In this document: in pieces, positions 8,755 through 16,873 of the stretch | How positions within the stretch are numbered: position 1 is the first letter of the stretch | Layout of the letters: every line of letters begins with the position of its first letter | Assembly: GCA_964521715.1 (NCBI GenBank) | Contig: CAZFSS010000022.1 | Span: 1 to 61,812, forward strand | Length of the DNA stretch: 61,812 nt | Origin: DAOVRD01 sp964521715 | GTDB lineage: Bacteria > Planctomycetota > Brocadiia > SM23-32 | Direction of reading: 5' to 3' | The notes under the pieces: model-generated | Told to the model about the DNA's origin: nothing | Databases searched by the model: none | What the model saw: only the letters and a program-made list of their open reading frames with translations | Position numbers and translations under genes: made by a program

Positions 8755-10055
8755 CCCCGCCTGTCTCCCGTCGCGGCGAGGGGAGCCGGGCCCCGCCCGA
8801 TCAGCCTGATGGCGCAGTCCGCAAGCATGTCGCCAGCCTGCGGCGCCAGTCGGCTGCCGCCGCCGAAGGTGGTCTCATACCCGCCGCGAACGAATGCGTC
8901 CCTGTGCGGCACGTAGCCCACCATGCCGTTGGCGTGCGCCACGACGAGGGCATGGCGGGGGTGACACTCCTCCTTGATGCGCAGGCCCAGTTGAACGAAG
9001 TACTCCGCCGGAATGCCGGCGAAGGCATATTCGTCGATGGAGATGACCTGAACTTCGGCGGGCTCGGTCCCCATGCTGCGTATGCGTTCGATCAGCCTGG
9101 GGATGTCGCGATCGTAAATGGCCGGATCGATGAACCGCTGCGCGCCGCGCTTCCTCCCCTTGACCTCGTCATCGGTGACCTGGCGGAAGGGCAACTGAAG
9201 CGTCGCGGAAACACAGCCGAGCGCCGCTTCGCCCCGGTACTCGATGCCGTCCAGCGCCTTGACGACGTCGTCCGCCAGGATGGCGCCGATCTCCTCATGG
9301 GACTTGCGTGCGCCGCCGCGGCGCGGGTCCAGGTCCGTGATGTTGCCGGAGGCCCCGTTCAGGAACAGCGTCACGGGGCACCCGCGCTGCTTCATCTGTC
9401 TGTCCAGGGCGCATGGAAAGCCGCCGGACAGGCACGTGTCGCCGCCATGGTGGGTGGGATGGCAGGCGAAGTTTACGAGCACGCCCAGCATGTCGCCCTT
9501 GCGGGACCGGGCAGCCAGGACGGCGACTTCTGGATCGATCGGACCCTCAAGGTGCAGCGCCTGCCGATCGCCGAACGTTCCGTGCGTGCGGACGGTGCCG
9601 TCCCGCATGACGACGCGCCGGTTGTGCGGCACGTCGAACTCGAAGGCGCCCCCGAATCCGATCTCCGCTTCCCGCATGCGGGAGAGCGCCTCGCCGAACG
9701 CGGAAACGGCCTTAGCCACGAGGGTCTCGACGTAGGCGTCGTCCCGCTTCACGTCGCCGACGTTCGCGACGGCCGGGCCGGCGTGGTTGTGAGTGGCCGC
9801 AACCATCACGTTCCGGCCAGGGAACGTGTGTTGCTGGGAGATGCCCTCGCGGATGCGGGCGGCCTGCTCGCGGGGCACGCACAACGTGTCGAGCTGCATG
9901 AAGCCGACCCTGTCCTCTCCGGACTCGATCGCCATGACGCGCGCGAACAGGGGGTCCACGACCGCATCGGAGACGATGTCTTTGAGCCAGCCGATCTTGT
10001 GCGTGCCCACGGGAGGCGTGATGTCCGCCTCGGCGAAGCCGACTCTCAGCGCCAT
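8751..10055 (-). CDS. Neutral/alkaline ceramidase-like protein
   Basis: A 434-residue protein resembling the N-terminal catalytic domain of neutral/alkaline non-lysosomal ceramidases. It begins RVGFAEADITPPVG, has the zinc-ligand-like THNHAGPA (near residue 90), NFACHPTHHGG (around 225) and LNGASGNITDLDP. True ceramidases are about 650-750 residues and carry a second beta-rich domain and a signal peptide; both are absent here, as in the many short bacterial relatives of unknown substrate. Hydrolysis of an amide or similar bond is likely but ceramide as substrate is not shown. The start overlaps the preceding open tail by one base (TGATG) and the stop overlaps the nuclease start. Confidence 0.8.
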   Translation of the reverse strand: MALRVGFAEADITPPVGTHKIGWLKDIVSDAVVDPLFARVMAIESGEDRVGFMQLDTLCVPREQAARIREGISQQHTFPGRNVMVAATHNHAGPAVANVGDVKRDDAYVETLVAKAVSAFGEALSRMREAEIGFGGAFEFDVPHNRRVVMRDGTVRTHGTFGDRQALHLEGPIDPEVAVLAARSRKGDMLGVLVNFACHPTHHGGDTCLSGGFPCALDRQMKQRGCPVTLFLNGASGNITDLDPRRGGARKSHEEIGAILADDVVKALDGIEYRGEAALGCVSATLQLPFRQVTDDEVKGRKRGAQRFIDPAIYDRDIPRLIERIRSMGTEPAEVQVISIDEYAFAGIPAEYFVQLGLRIKEECHPRHALVVAHANGMVGYVPHRDAFVRGGYETTFGGGSRLAPQAGDMLADCAIRLIGRGPAPLAATGDRRG

Positions 10056-10057
10056 CA

Positions 10058-10150
10058 GGAGGCTCCTTCTTCGGGCTCTGCCAGTTGGCCGACGTTCTCC
10101 ATCACCTTGCTGAACGCCTCCGCCTCAAGCGCGCCCTCGGGCGCCGCCCG
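10058..10150 (-). other. Open, coding-like tail after the aminotransferase stop
   Basis: Directly after the TGA of the aminotransferase the same frame runs 31 more codons (beginning RAAPEGALEAEAF), about 80% of them G or C at the third position, then stops in a TGA (10055-10057) that overlaps the next ATG as TGATG. This is what the end of a translationally coupled gene should look like. It may be a former C-terminus cut off by a recent nonsense change, or a sequencing error. Confidence 0.5.
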
Positions 10151-11371
10151 TCAAGGGGCCACGTGGGACCGGATGATCCTGGCCATCCTCCGCTCCTGCG
10201 CTTCAGTCAGGCGCGACGGGATGGGGACCAGGATCGACCGCGCGAACAGCGCATCGCTGACCGGACAGGCGCCCCTGCCGTAATCGTAGACGCTCTGCGC
10301 GTTCTCCGCCAGGGTCCAGGGATTGCCGGCCGGCGAGAGCGGCGCCTTCTGAACCAGGGCGGGGATGTTGGAATAGATGTGCAACCCGTAGTCGGCCACG
10401 CGCACGGCGCCGCCCAGGCCGTCGCGCCTCATGCCCTCGGCGGCGGCCTTCGCTTTGGCTTCGTCTTCGACGAGCAGGATCAGGAACGGTCCGGTGTCGC
10501 CGTCCGCATCGTTCAGGCGCCGGAAGGCAAGGCCCGGCGTTCCCTCCAGCATGGCCTTGATCCTCTGCTTGGAGCCCCTCATGTGCTCCACGATCCCGGC
10601 GAGTTTTCCGAGCTGGACGGACGCGACGGCGCCGCACAGCTCGCTCATGCGGCGCCCGCTGCCCCAGAGGGACACGCCGACCGTCTGCGTCGGCTCGCCG
10701 TTGATCCAGTGCATGCCGATGTCGTGCGCGGCGTCAATCAGGGCGTAGAGCCGCTCGTCGTCGGTGATGATCAGGCCTCCTTCGCCGGCGGTCGCGTTCT
10801 TGTTCAACTGGAAGCTGAAGATGCCGGCCTTGCCGAACGTGCCCAGTTTCCTCCCTTTGAAACACCCTCCGTTGGCCTGCGCGCAGTCCTCGATCACGGG
10901 CACGTTGCGCTCGTGCGCCACGGCCATGATTGCCTCCATGTCGCACGGCGTTCCTGCCATGTGGACGGCGATGATGAGCCGCGTCCTCGGCGTGATCTTG
11001 CTGGCCAGGTCGGCGGGGTCCATGTTGAAGCTATCGTCCACCTCGCACAGGACCGGTATGGCGTCCATCTGCACGACGGCGCTCACCGTCGCCACCCACA
11101 TGAAGGCCGGCATGATGACTTCACAGCCCGGCCCGATGCCGAGCGCGCGGAGCGTGGTGATGAGGGCGCCGGTCCCGCTGTTGACAGCCTGGGCGCACGC
11201 GACGCCGTAGAATCTGCACGCGGCGGCTTCCAGCGCCTGCACGTACTTCGGCTCTCCCGGGCCGTAGTAGCGGAACGGAGAACCGTGGTGCAACACGTCC
11301 AGAACCGCTTCGTCCTCTGCCTGATCGAACCAGTTGGCGCCGGGGTAGTTCGTCGGCCACTTTTGCTTCAT
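10151..11371 (-). CDS. DegT/DnrJ/EryC1/StrS-type sugar aminotransferase
   Basis: A 406-residue PLP-dependent aminotransferase of fold type I. Markers are NSGTGALITTLRALGIGPGCEVIMPAF (written here only in part: NSGTGALITTLRALG), VIEDCAQANGG with the PLP-contacting Asp, and the Schiff-base Lys at about residue 191 in FSFQLNKNATAGEGG. The family transfers an amino group to keto-sugars, or has lost this and acts in other ways. I start it at the ATG at 11371, which has a GGAGGAGGGAG site upstream; an ATG 21 bases earlier overlaps that site. First gene of the minus-strand operon. Its TGA may be a recent event because the same frame continues with coding character. Confidence 0.88.
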   Translation of the reverse strand: MKQKWPTNYPGANWFDQAEDEAVLDVLHHGSPFRYYGPGEPKYVQALEAAACRFYGVACAQAVNSGTGALITTLRALGIGPGCEVIMPAFMWVATVSAVVQMDAIPVLCEVDDSFNMDPADLASKITPRTRLIIAVHMAGTPCDMEAIMAVAHERNVPVIEDCAQANGGCFKGRKLGTFGKAGIFSFQLNKNATAGEGGLIITDDERLYALIDAAHDIGMHWINGEPTQTVGVSLWGSGRRMSELCGAVASVQLGKLAGIVEHMRGSKQRIKAMLEGTPGLAFRRLNDADGDTGPFLILLVEDEAKAKAAAEGMRRDGLGGAVRVADYGLHIYSNIPALVQKAPLSPAGNPWTLAENAQSVYDYGRGACPVSDALFARSILVPIPSRLTEAQERRMARIIRSHVAP

Positions 11372-11420
11372 GGTCGGGGCTCCCTCCTCCATCGAACGGC
11401 CCTACAGGCACCCGGGCGGT

Positions 11421-11449
11421 ATTGTAGTGAGCCGCGCCGCGGCGTTCAA
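11421..11449 (-). promoter_or_regulatory. Promoter of the aminotransferase-to-MttB operon
   Basis: On the minus strand TTGAAC (11444-11449) and TACAAT (11421-11426) are 17 bases apart, 50 bases before the aminotransferase ATG. It lies just beyond the cold-shock gene's terminator, so it is likely the main promoter for the 8.4 kb of minus-strand genes. Confidence 0.65.
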
Positions 11450-11459
11450 TCGCCGCCGG

Positions 11460-11518
11460 AGCGCGCGTCGCGGGACGACAGCGCGCGTCGCGGGACGGCA
11501 AAGCGCGCCGCGGGCTGC
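11460..11518. repeat. Three imperfect tandem repeats of about 20 bp
   Basis: The unit GCGCGTCGCGGGACG occurs twice, about 20 bases apart, and a degenerate third copy (GCGCGCCGCGGG) follows. It lies between the operon promoter and the cold-shock terminator. No gene overlaps it. Confidence 0.7.
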
Positions 11519-11560
11519 AAAAAGACAAGGCGCTGCCACGTCCCTCCTCATGGCAGCGCC
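11516..11560 (-). terminator. Rho-independent terminator of the cold-shock gene
   Basis: On the minus strand a perfect ten-pair stem (GGCGCTGCCA with TGGCAGCGCC, at 11551-11560 and 11529-11538) with a 12-base loop is followed by TTGTCTTTTT. It lies 25 bases past the cold-shock stop codon. Confidence 0.9.
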
Positions 11561-11584
11561 TGTAGTCGCCGCAAACGGCGGAGC

Positions 11585-11794
11585 CTAGCCCTCGACCTTC
11601 ACCACGTTGACGGCGCGGGGTCCTTTGGGGCCTTGTTCCACCTCGTACTCGACGACATCGTTCTCCGCCAGGCTCTTGAAGCCGGCGCCCTCGATACTGC
11701 TGTAGTGAACGAAGATGTCCTGGCTGCCGTCATCCGGCGTGACGAACCCATACCCCTTCGTGTCACTGAACCACTTGACTTTGCCTCTGGCCAT
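11585..11794 (-). CDS. Cold-shock domain protein (CspA family)
   Basis: A 69-residue single cold-shock domain. RNP1 is KGYGFVTPD (residues 13-21) and RNP2 is DIFVHYSSI (26-34), which together form the aromatic nucleic-acid-binding face. The start MARGKVKWFSDTKG is canonical; a longer in-frame start at 11887 would add 31 unlikely residues. An AGAGG site precedes the ATG. Csp proteins bind single-stranded RNA or DNA and melt RNA structure in the cytoplasm. The gene is monocistronic, closed by its own terminator. The roughly 70-base stretch upstream could be a structured leader but I see no cold-box I can support. Confidence 0.96.
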   Translation of the reverse strand: MARGKVKWFSDTKGYGFVTPDDGSQDIFVHYSSIEGAGFKSLAENDVVEYEVEQGPKGPRAVNVVKVEG

Positions 11795-12208
11795 CGCAAA
11801 ACCTCTGTAAACAACGCTGCTTCGAGCCGACGCGACCTTACGCGTCTTCAAGCCCGATGTTGCGGAAGGCGCTCGCCGCTGACGCATGACGACAGATGAG
11901 CACGCACAAAGCGTCGATCGAGGTTACAGAGGCCACGGCCAGGTGTGGATTCAGCGCCGAAGGGGGAGGGAACCCGCACGGCGCAACACAACCTACATGC
12001 GCGGGCACAGACGGATGCTCCGCTCGGCGCGGCATCTCCGCCAATACTGCTGTACCTACGATGCAAGCCCCGTACTGCTCCGAAAGAAGCCCAACGCTAC
12101 GCCGTCGTCAAGACAGCCAGGAGCGCAACTTCCACACAGAACTATACACTGACGCCCTCGCTTCTGCAAGGGCAGAATGCCCCTTTCCCCGGCCGTCGGC
12201 CGAGCTAC
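11795..12208. other. Intergenic region without a supported gene
   Basis: About 410 bases between the cold-shock start and the transporter remnant. Short open frames on both strands look random in composition and carry no domain. No tRNA fold or strong promoter was found. Confidence 0.6.
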
Positions 12209-12382
12209 ATGGCCTTCCTCAACACGGTCACGTTCCCGATGACGTTCCTGCCGCTCGTGGCCGGCGTGCTGATCACGGCGGGGGCCTTCAGCCCGGATTC
12301 GGTGTTCTGGATCGCGGGCGCAAGCGGCGTGCTGACCCTTCTGTTCACACTGCGCCTGACTGAAGTGAGGGAGAGCGTGTGA
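12209..12382 (+). pseudogene. C-terminal remnant of an MFS transporter
   Basis: The frame encodes 57 residues (MAFLNTVTFPMTFLPLVAG, then AFSPDSVFWIAGASG and a final LRLTEVRESV) that match the last two membrane helices and the tail of a major-facilitator transporter. The frame is open upstream to 11945, but the residues before RRPSYMAF no longer look like a membrane protein, so the first ten helices are missing. Junction is somewhere near 12190-12205. This looks like the stub left by a deletion or rearrangement. Confidence 0.65.
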
Positions 12383-12416
12383 ACCCGCGCCGGGGGCCTC
12401 GGGACCGCCCTGCCAC

Positions 12417-12445
12417 TTGACGCCCTGCCATAGGCGCGGTACCCT
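12417..12445 (+). promoter_or_regulatory. Possible promoter of the TIM-barrel flavoprotein gene
   Basis: TTGACG (12417-12422) and TACCCT (12440-12445) are separated by 17 bases, about 70 bases before the ATG at 12517. The -35 is strong and the -10 is weak. Confidence 0.45.
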
Positions 12446-12516
12446 TCGGACCGCGGGCTTTTTGCCACGCCCTGCATCGCCGTTGACTGCAGTCCGGAAA
12501 GAACCGAGGCGCAAGA

Positions 12517-13302
12517 ATGGACCGTACGGAACTTGCAGGACGCCTCCGGGGCGGCCTTTTCTTGAGTTCCATGATGGGTTGGACGGACGGCGCTTTCGTG
12601 GCCGAACGGGGCGCTGGCGCCAGCATGGTGCAGATAGGCGCATTGGTGGCCGACGCGCTCGACCGGTCCCATGAGGAACGCTTCCTCCTGCCCGAGGCGG
12701 AGGCGGACATGCTGCGCGTGCTGCGGGCGCAGGTGGCCCGGGCGCGAGACGCATTGGGAGACACGCCGATCGCGCTGAACGCCGCCGTCGGCGACCTGGA
12801 GTCGGGCCTGCGCATGGCGAGGGCCTTCCGGCGGGCCGGCGGAGACATCTTCGAGCTGAACGCGCACGGCGGATACGACAAGCTGTTCAGGCGCGGGCTT
12901 CTACGGGCGCTGGCGCTGCCGCAGAACCGGCCCGTGCTGATGGAATGGCTCGGCGAGCTCTGCCGGCTCGAGATCCCCGTCGTCGTGAAGTTCGACGCCG
13001 GAATGGAGGGCGTGGACTTCGGCGAGCTGGGCGACGCCGTCTGCTCGGTCGAGCGCCTGTTCGGAGTCCACTTCAACGTGCGCGCCGACGAGGGACAGAA
13101 GCCGGACATCCGGTTCGTCCGTCGGATCCGCCCGCGCGTGAAGGGCCAACTCTGGTGTTCCGGTGGCGTGCGCACGCGCACGCACGTCGTCGGCCTGCTC
13201 AGCGCCGGCGCCGACTGCGTGGGCATCGCGCAGGGGGTCCTGGACGAGCCAGCCATCATTGCGCGCCTCGACGCCGAAGTCCACAGGCGCGGTGAGGAGT
13301 GA
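12517..13302 (+). CDS. Dihydrouridine-synthase/dihydroorotate-dehydrogenase-like TIM-barrel protein
   Basis: A 261-residue predicted FMN-binding TIM barrel. It has LSSMMGWTDGAFV near the N-terminus, IALNAAVGDLESGLRMARAF, the FELNAHGGYD segment resembling the NxxxP/NCGCP-type strand of Dus and DHOD proteins, a PVVVKFDAG strand and a C-terminal WCSGGVRTRTHVVGLLSAGADCVGIAQG that fits the phosphate-binding loops of FMN barrels (quoted in two parts, split after VRTRTH). The catalytic Cys of true Dus enzymes is not evident, so tRNA modification is doubtful. It ends overlapping or just before the ZIP gene. Confidence 0.6.
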   Translation: MDRTELAGRLRGGLFLSSMMGWTDGAFVAERGAGASMVQIGALVADALDRSHEERFLLPEAEADMLRVLRAQVARARDALGDTPIALNAAVGDLESGLRMARAFRRAGGDIFELNAHGGYDKLFRRGLLRALALPQNRPVLMEWLGELCRLEIPVVVKFDAGMEGVDFGELGDAVCSVERLFGVHFNVRADEGQKPDIRFVRRIRPRVKGQLWCSGGVRTRTHVVGLLSAGADCVGIAQGVLDEPAIIARLDAEVHRRGEE

Positions 13303-13304
13303 GG

Positions 13305-14129
13305 ATGCAGTGGTTCAGCGGCTTGAGCCCCGTTCTCCAGGCGTTGGTAGCCACGTTGGGGACGTGGCTGGGCACGGCGCTGGGGGCCGCCCTGGTCGCC
13401 TTCACCAAGCGGTTCCCACAGAAGTACCTCGACGCATCCCTGGGCATGGCGGCCGGCGTGATGATCGCGGCCAGCTTCTGGAGCCTGCTGGCGCCGGCCA
13501 TCGCGATGGCGGCGGCATCGGAAGCTTACGGCGAGACGTACAAGTGGATCCCTGCCGTGACCGGCTTCCTGCTCGGGGCGGCGGTACTTCGTGTGGTGGA
13601 CCGCCTCCTTCCGCACCTCCACCCCGGCCTGTACACGGCAGAAGGGGTCAAGACCTCCTGGCAGCGAAGCACGCTGCTGGTGCTGGCTATTACGCTGCAC
13701 AACATCCCTGAGGGGCTCGCCGTGGGCGTGGCGTTCGGCGCCGCTGCGCACATGATCGGGCCGGAGCAGGAGGCGCAGATAGGCGCCGCCGTGGCGCTCG
13801 CCATCGGCATCGCACTGCAGAACTTCCCGGAGGGAACCGCCGTGGCTCTCCCGCTGCGACGGGAGGGGATGAGCCGCCTTCGCAGTTTCTGGTACGGGCA
13901 GCTCTCCGGCGTGGTCGAACCAATCGCCGGCGTGGCGGGCGCGTTCCTGGTCCTGACCATGCAGGCGCTGTTGCCTTACGCGCTGGCGTTCGCCGCCGGA
14001 GCCATGATCTTCGTCGCCGCCGAGGAGCTAATCCCCGAATCGCAGCGCAACGGGAACGTCGACCTGGCAACCGCCGGCGTCATCGTAGGCTTCGCCGTCA
14101 TGATGACCCTCGACGTGGCGCTGGGCTGA
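13305..14129 (+). CDS. ZIP family metal transporter (ZupT-like)
   Basis: A 274-residue inner-membrane protein with about eight hydrophobic segments. The signature metal-site helices are LHNIPEGLAVGVAFG (around residue 130) and LQNFPEGTAVALPL (around 170), whose His, Asn, Glu and Pro residues carry Zn(II) or other divalent cations inward. Length is normal for the GufA/ZupT branch. The ATG at 13305 follows GGAG at a short distance; a GTG at 13299 that overlaps the upstream stop is an alternative. It is probably co-transcribed with the upstream flavoprotein. Confidence 0.92.
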   Translation: MQWFSGLSPVLQALVATLGTWLGTALGAALVAFTKRFPQKYLDASLGMAAGVMIAASFWSLLAPAIAMAAASEAYGETYKWIPAVTGFLLGAAVLRVVDRLLPHLHPGLYTAEGVKTSWQRSTLLVLAITLHNIPEGLAVGVAFGAAAHMIGPEQEAQIGAAVALAIGIALQNFPEGTAVALPLRREGMSRLRSFWYGQLSGVVEPIAGVAGAFLVLTMQALLPYALAFAAGAMIFVAAEELIPESQRNGNVDLATAGVIVGFAVMMTLDVALG

Positions 14130-14194
14130 CTGAACCGGGATGCCGGGCCGGAGCGCGGCACGCTTGCAGCGGCGGTTGCAGGAGGAGGCGCACG

Positions 14195-15295
14195 ATGGTT
14201 CGAGCAGCCACGATGCCGGCGCCGAATCGGCCGGTGGAAATCAGGGAATACCCGAGGCCGGAGCTCCAGGACGGGGCCGCCCTGCTGCGCACGGCCTTCA
14301 GCGAGGTGTGCGGCACCGATCTCTACCTGCAGCAGGGCCTGCTGCGGGAGACCCCCTACCCGCTGGTCCCCGGCCACGCCACGGTCGGCGTGCTGGAGGA
14401 GACTCGCGGCGACGTTCGAGACGTGCAGGGACGGCCGCTCAACGCTGGCGACGTGGTCACGTTCCTCGACGTGCACGCCACGTGCGGCAAATGCTGGTTC
14501 TGCCTCGTGGCGAAGGCGTCCACCCGGTGCCCCGAGCGGAAGGTCTACGGCATCACGTACGGCGCCGACGAGGGCCTGCTCGGCGGGTGGAGCGAGTACG
14601 TCTACCTGAAGCCCGGGGTGCGCATCATCCGGCTGCCAGAGTCACTGTCCCCCCGGACGGTCATCGGGGGCGGCTGCGGGCTGCCGACGGCCCTCCACGC
14701 AGTGGAGAGGTCGGACATCCTGCTCGGCCAGACGGTCCTCGTTCAGGGCACGGGGCCCGTGGGCCTGAGCGCGATCGGCCTGAGCCGCTTGCGCGGCCCC
14801 TATCGGATCATCGCGATCGGCGCTCCCCGCAGGCGCCTGGAGGCGGCGCGCGGGATGGGCGCGGACCTGTGCCTGGACCTGGACGCAACCACCGTCGACG
14901 AGCGCCACGCAGCCGTCCTGGACGCGACCGACGGGCGGGGCGTGGACGTCGCGATCGAGGCCACAGGGAACCCCCTCGCAATACCGGAAGGCCTGGACCT
15001 GGTGCGCGACAACGGCGCCTACACCGTGGTCGGGCAGTACACCGACCACGGACCGGTCGAGATCAACCCGCACACACAGGTCAACAAGAAGCACATCGAC
15101 ATCCGCGGCGTCTGGGGCATCGACTACTCGCACCTCCACCGGGCCGTTCTGCTGCAAGAGCGCTACAACGACCGCTTCCACTGGGAGAGGCTGATCACGC
15201 ACGAGTTCACGCTCGAGCAGGCCAACGAGGCCATTGAGAGCGTTCGGTCGGGCGAGGCGATCAAGGCCGTCATCCGCCCCTGGCCGGAATCGTGA
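14195..15295 (+). CDS. Zinc-dependent medium-chain dehydrogenase (sugar/polyol or threonine type)
   Basis: A 366-residue MDR-superfamily dehydrogenase. EVCGTDLYL supplies the catalytic-zinc Cys, PGHATVG the ligand His (with Ala where most have Glu), and CGKCWFC plus a later Cys at RCPERK form the structural zinc lobe. The cofactor loop is VQGTGPVGLSAIG, preceding a Rossmann fold. GGAGGAGG lies nine bases before the ATG. The neighbourhood of glycosidases and an amidohydrolase points to a sugar or polyol alcohol as substrate. Confidence 0.88.
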   Translation: MVRAATMPAPNRPVEIREYPRPELQDGAALLRTAFSEVCGTDLYLQQGLLRETPYPLVPGHATVGVLEETRGDVRDVQGRPLNAGDVVTFLDVHATCGKCWFCLVAKASTRCPERKVYGITYGADEGLLGGWSEYVYLKPGVRIIRLPESLSPRTVIGGGCGLPTALHAVERSDILLGQTVLVQGTGPVGLSAIGLSRLRGPYRIIAIGAPRRRLEAARGMGADLCLDLDATTVDERHAAVLDATDGRGVDVAIEATGNPLAIPEGLDLVRDNGAYTVVGQYTDHGPVEINPHTQVNKKHIDIRGVWGIDYSHLHRAVLLQERYNDRFHWERLITHEFTLEQANEAIESVRSGEAIKAVIRPWPES

Positions 15296-15313
15296 CCGCT
15301 GTCGGGCCTGCCG

Positions 15314-15336
15314 CCTTGCGGGCAAGCCCCGCAAGG
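15314..15336. terminator. Hairpin between convergent genes
   Basis: A perfect nine-pair stem (CCTTGCGGG with CCCGCAAGG) encloses a five-base loop in the 65-base gap between convergent genes. There is no T tract on either strand, so termination is plausible but unproven. Confidence 0.45.
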
Positions 15337-15360
15337 ATCCCGCGGGCCGCTCCGCCCTGC

Positions 15361-16686
15361 TCACACGCCCCCGGTCGGCGGCTGCTGCGTCTTCGAGATC
15401 AGAGGGTCGTAGCGGAAGCCCTTCGTCCGCTTCCGGAACTCGCTGCGGATGCGGCGCAGCGATCCCGCGTCCGTCAGCAGATCCCAGGCGACAGCGGCGA
15501 ACGCCCTCGCCGCGCACAACATCCCCCTGTGCGCGAAGGGCAGGTTGCTCTGGGCCGTGTACTCCCGGTGATGGCCGCGAACGCCCTTCGGCACGCAGGC
15601 CACGCTGAAGCATCCCAGCGGGGCGAGCCAGGACACGTTGTCCTCGTCGCTCGACGCCTTGCCTGCCTCCCACGAGATGTCCTCGCTCACGCCCCGTGCG
15701 AAGTCCGGCTTCTTGCCCAGGTCCTCGACTCTCTTGCGGTCCTTGCCGGTCGCGCGCGGGCCGCCCACCAGCGCCAGGTTGTCCCGCACCAGTTCGGCCA
15801 TGGCCTCGTTGCGGAGCCTGCTGTAAACTCCGGTCAGCTTCTTGACCCTCACCTTCGTCTCGGTTGCCGTGGCAGCGCCCTTCGCGCACAGGGCAAGGCG
15901 CTTCGTGATCTCGTCCACCTGTGCCCTGTCCCTGGCGCGGACGAAGTACCAGATGCGCGCGTACTCGGGGACCACGTTGGGCGCGCTGCCCCCTTCGCGA
16001 ATGACGCAGTGGATGCGCACGTTGTCCGGCACGTGCTCCCGCAGGTAGTTCACGGCCACGTCCATCAGCACGGCGGCGTCGAGCGCGCTGCGCCCGCCTT
16101 CGGCGGAGGCCCCGTGGGCAGTGCGTCCGTGGAAGTCAAACACGAGCGAGTCGAGGGCGGCCCCGCCCGCCGCCTTCACGCACGTATCATTGCCCGGATG
16201 CCATGTCAGGCAGGCGTCCAGCCCCCTGAACGCGCCGTCCCGCGCCATGTACACCTTGCCCGCAAGCGCCTCCTCGGCCGGGCATCCCCAGTACTCCAGC
16301 CGGCCTGACCCGCCTCGCTCACGCAACAGGCGGGCCGTTGCTACGGCACCCACGGCCGAGCCCACCCCGAGCAGGTTGTGCCCGCAGGCGTGGCCGTACG
16401 TGCCCTTTTCAGGGCCGCAGTCGGGCAGCGCGTCGTACTCCCCGAGGAAGCCGATGACAGGCCGCCCTTTGCCATAGATGGCCTTGAAGGCGGTCGGCAT
16501 GCTGCCGATCGGCCACTGGACTCTGAAGCCGCGGCTTGCCATGTAGTCAGCAAGCAGGCGAGAGGACTCCCGTTCATGCAGCGCCGGCTCGGCCAACTCC
16601 CAGATCCGGCCGGCCAGGCGCTTCGCCGCGCCCGCCTCGCCCTGGACGGCGGCCTTGACCGCCTTGCGTTTGGCGTCAGGTTTCAT
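15361..16686 (-). CDS. M20D family amidohydrolase (AbgB-like)
   Basis: A 441-residue metallo-amidohydrolase closest to aminobenzoyl-glutamate utilisation protein B. FLGEYDALPDCGPEKGTYGH, then ACGHNLLGVG, carries the Cys and His metal ligands of the M20D branch; PAEEALAGKVYMAR contains the ligand Glu pair, and HGRTAHGASAEGG marks the start of the dimerisation domain. The family hydrolyses N-acyl amino acids or p-aminobenzoyl-glutamate. The chosen ATG (16686) follows the promoter at 16742-16770 by about 55 bases. C-terminal residues after 420 are poorly conserved in appearance. Confidence 0.88.
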   Translation of the reverse strand: MKPDAKRKAVKAAVQGEAGAAKRLAGRIWELAEPALHERESSRLLADYMASRGFRVQWPIGSMPTAFKAIYGKGRPVIGFLGEYDALPDCGPEKGTYGHACGHNLLGVGSAVGAVATARLLRERGGSGRLEYWGCPAEEALAGKVYMARDGAFRGLDACLTWHPGNDTCVKAAGGAALDSLVFDFHGRTAHGASAEGGRSALDAAVLMDVAVNYLREHVPDNVRIHCVIREGGSAPNVVPEYARIWYFVRARDRAQVDEITKRLALCAKGAATATETKVRVKKLTGVYSRLRNEAMAELVRDNLALVGGPRATGKDRKRVEDLGKKPDFARGVSEDISWEAGKASSDEDNVSWLAPLGCFSVACVPKGVRGHHREYTAQSNLPFAHRGMLCAARAFAAVAWDLLTDAGSLRRIRSEFRKRTKGFRYDPLISKTQQPPTGGV

Positions 16687-16741
16687 GGCGACTCCCAAGG
16701 GAAGGCAGTGCGATGCGCCGGAACGCGCGATGCAGCGGCGT

Positions 16742-16770
16742 ATTGTGCGCGCTGCGGCGGCCCGAGTCAA
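16742..16770 (-). promoter_or_regulatory. Promoter of the M20 amidohydrolase gene
   Basis: Minus-strand TTGACT (16765-16770) and CACAAT (16742-16747), 17 bases apart. It is divergent from the plus-strand promoter at 16784-16811. Confidence 0.6.
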
Positions 16771-16783
16771 CCGGCGGCTGTGC

Positions 16784-16811
16784 TTGACTCTGCGCCCCCA
16801 ATGCGTACGAT
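16784..16811 (+). promoter_or_regulatory. Promoter of the glycosidase gene at 16874
   Basis: TTGACT (16784-16789) and TACGAT (16806-16811) with a 16-base spacer, 62 bases before the ATG. Confidence 0.6.
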
Positions 16812-16873
16812 GTGTCCGGCTCAACGCACGGCGGCTGCAAGGGCACCAGGTCTGCCCCTGATCGGAGGCGAAC

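Noticed and set aside
10151..10153. Selenocysteine at the aminotransferase TGA
   Set aside because: DegT-family enzymes do not use Sec near the C-terminus and I see no convincing SECIS hairpin after the codon.
11460..11518. CRISPR array
   Set aside because: Only three degenerate 20-base repeats with no spacers, and no cas genes in the window.
11795..12208. tRNA or rRNA in the gap beside the cold-shock gene
   Set aside because: No cloverleaf, CCA end or TTC-loop sequence could be found on either strand.
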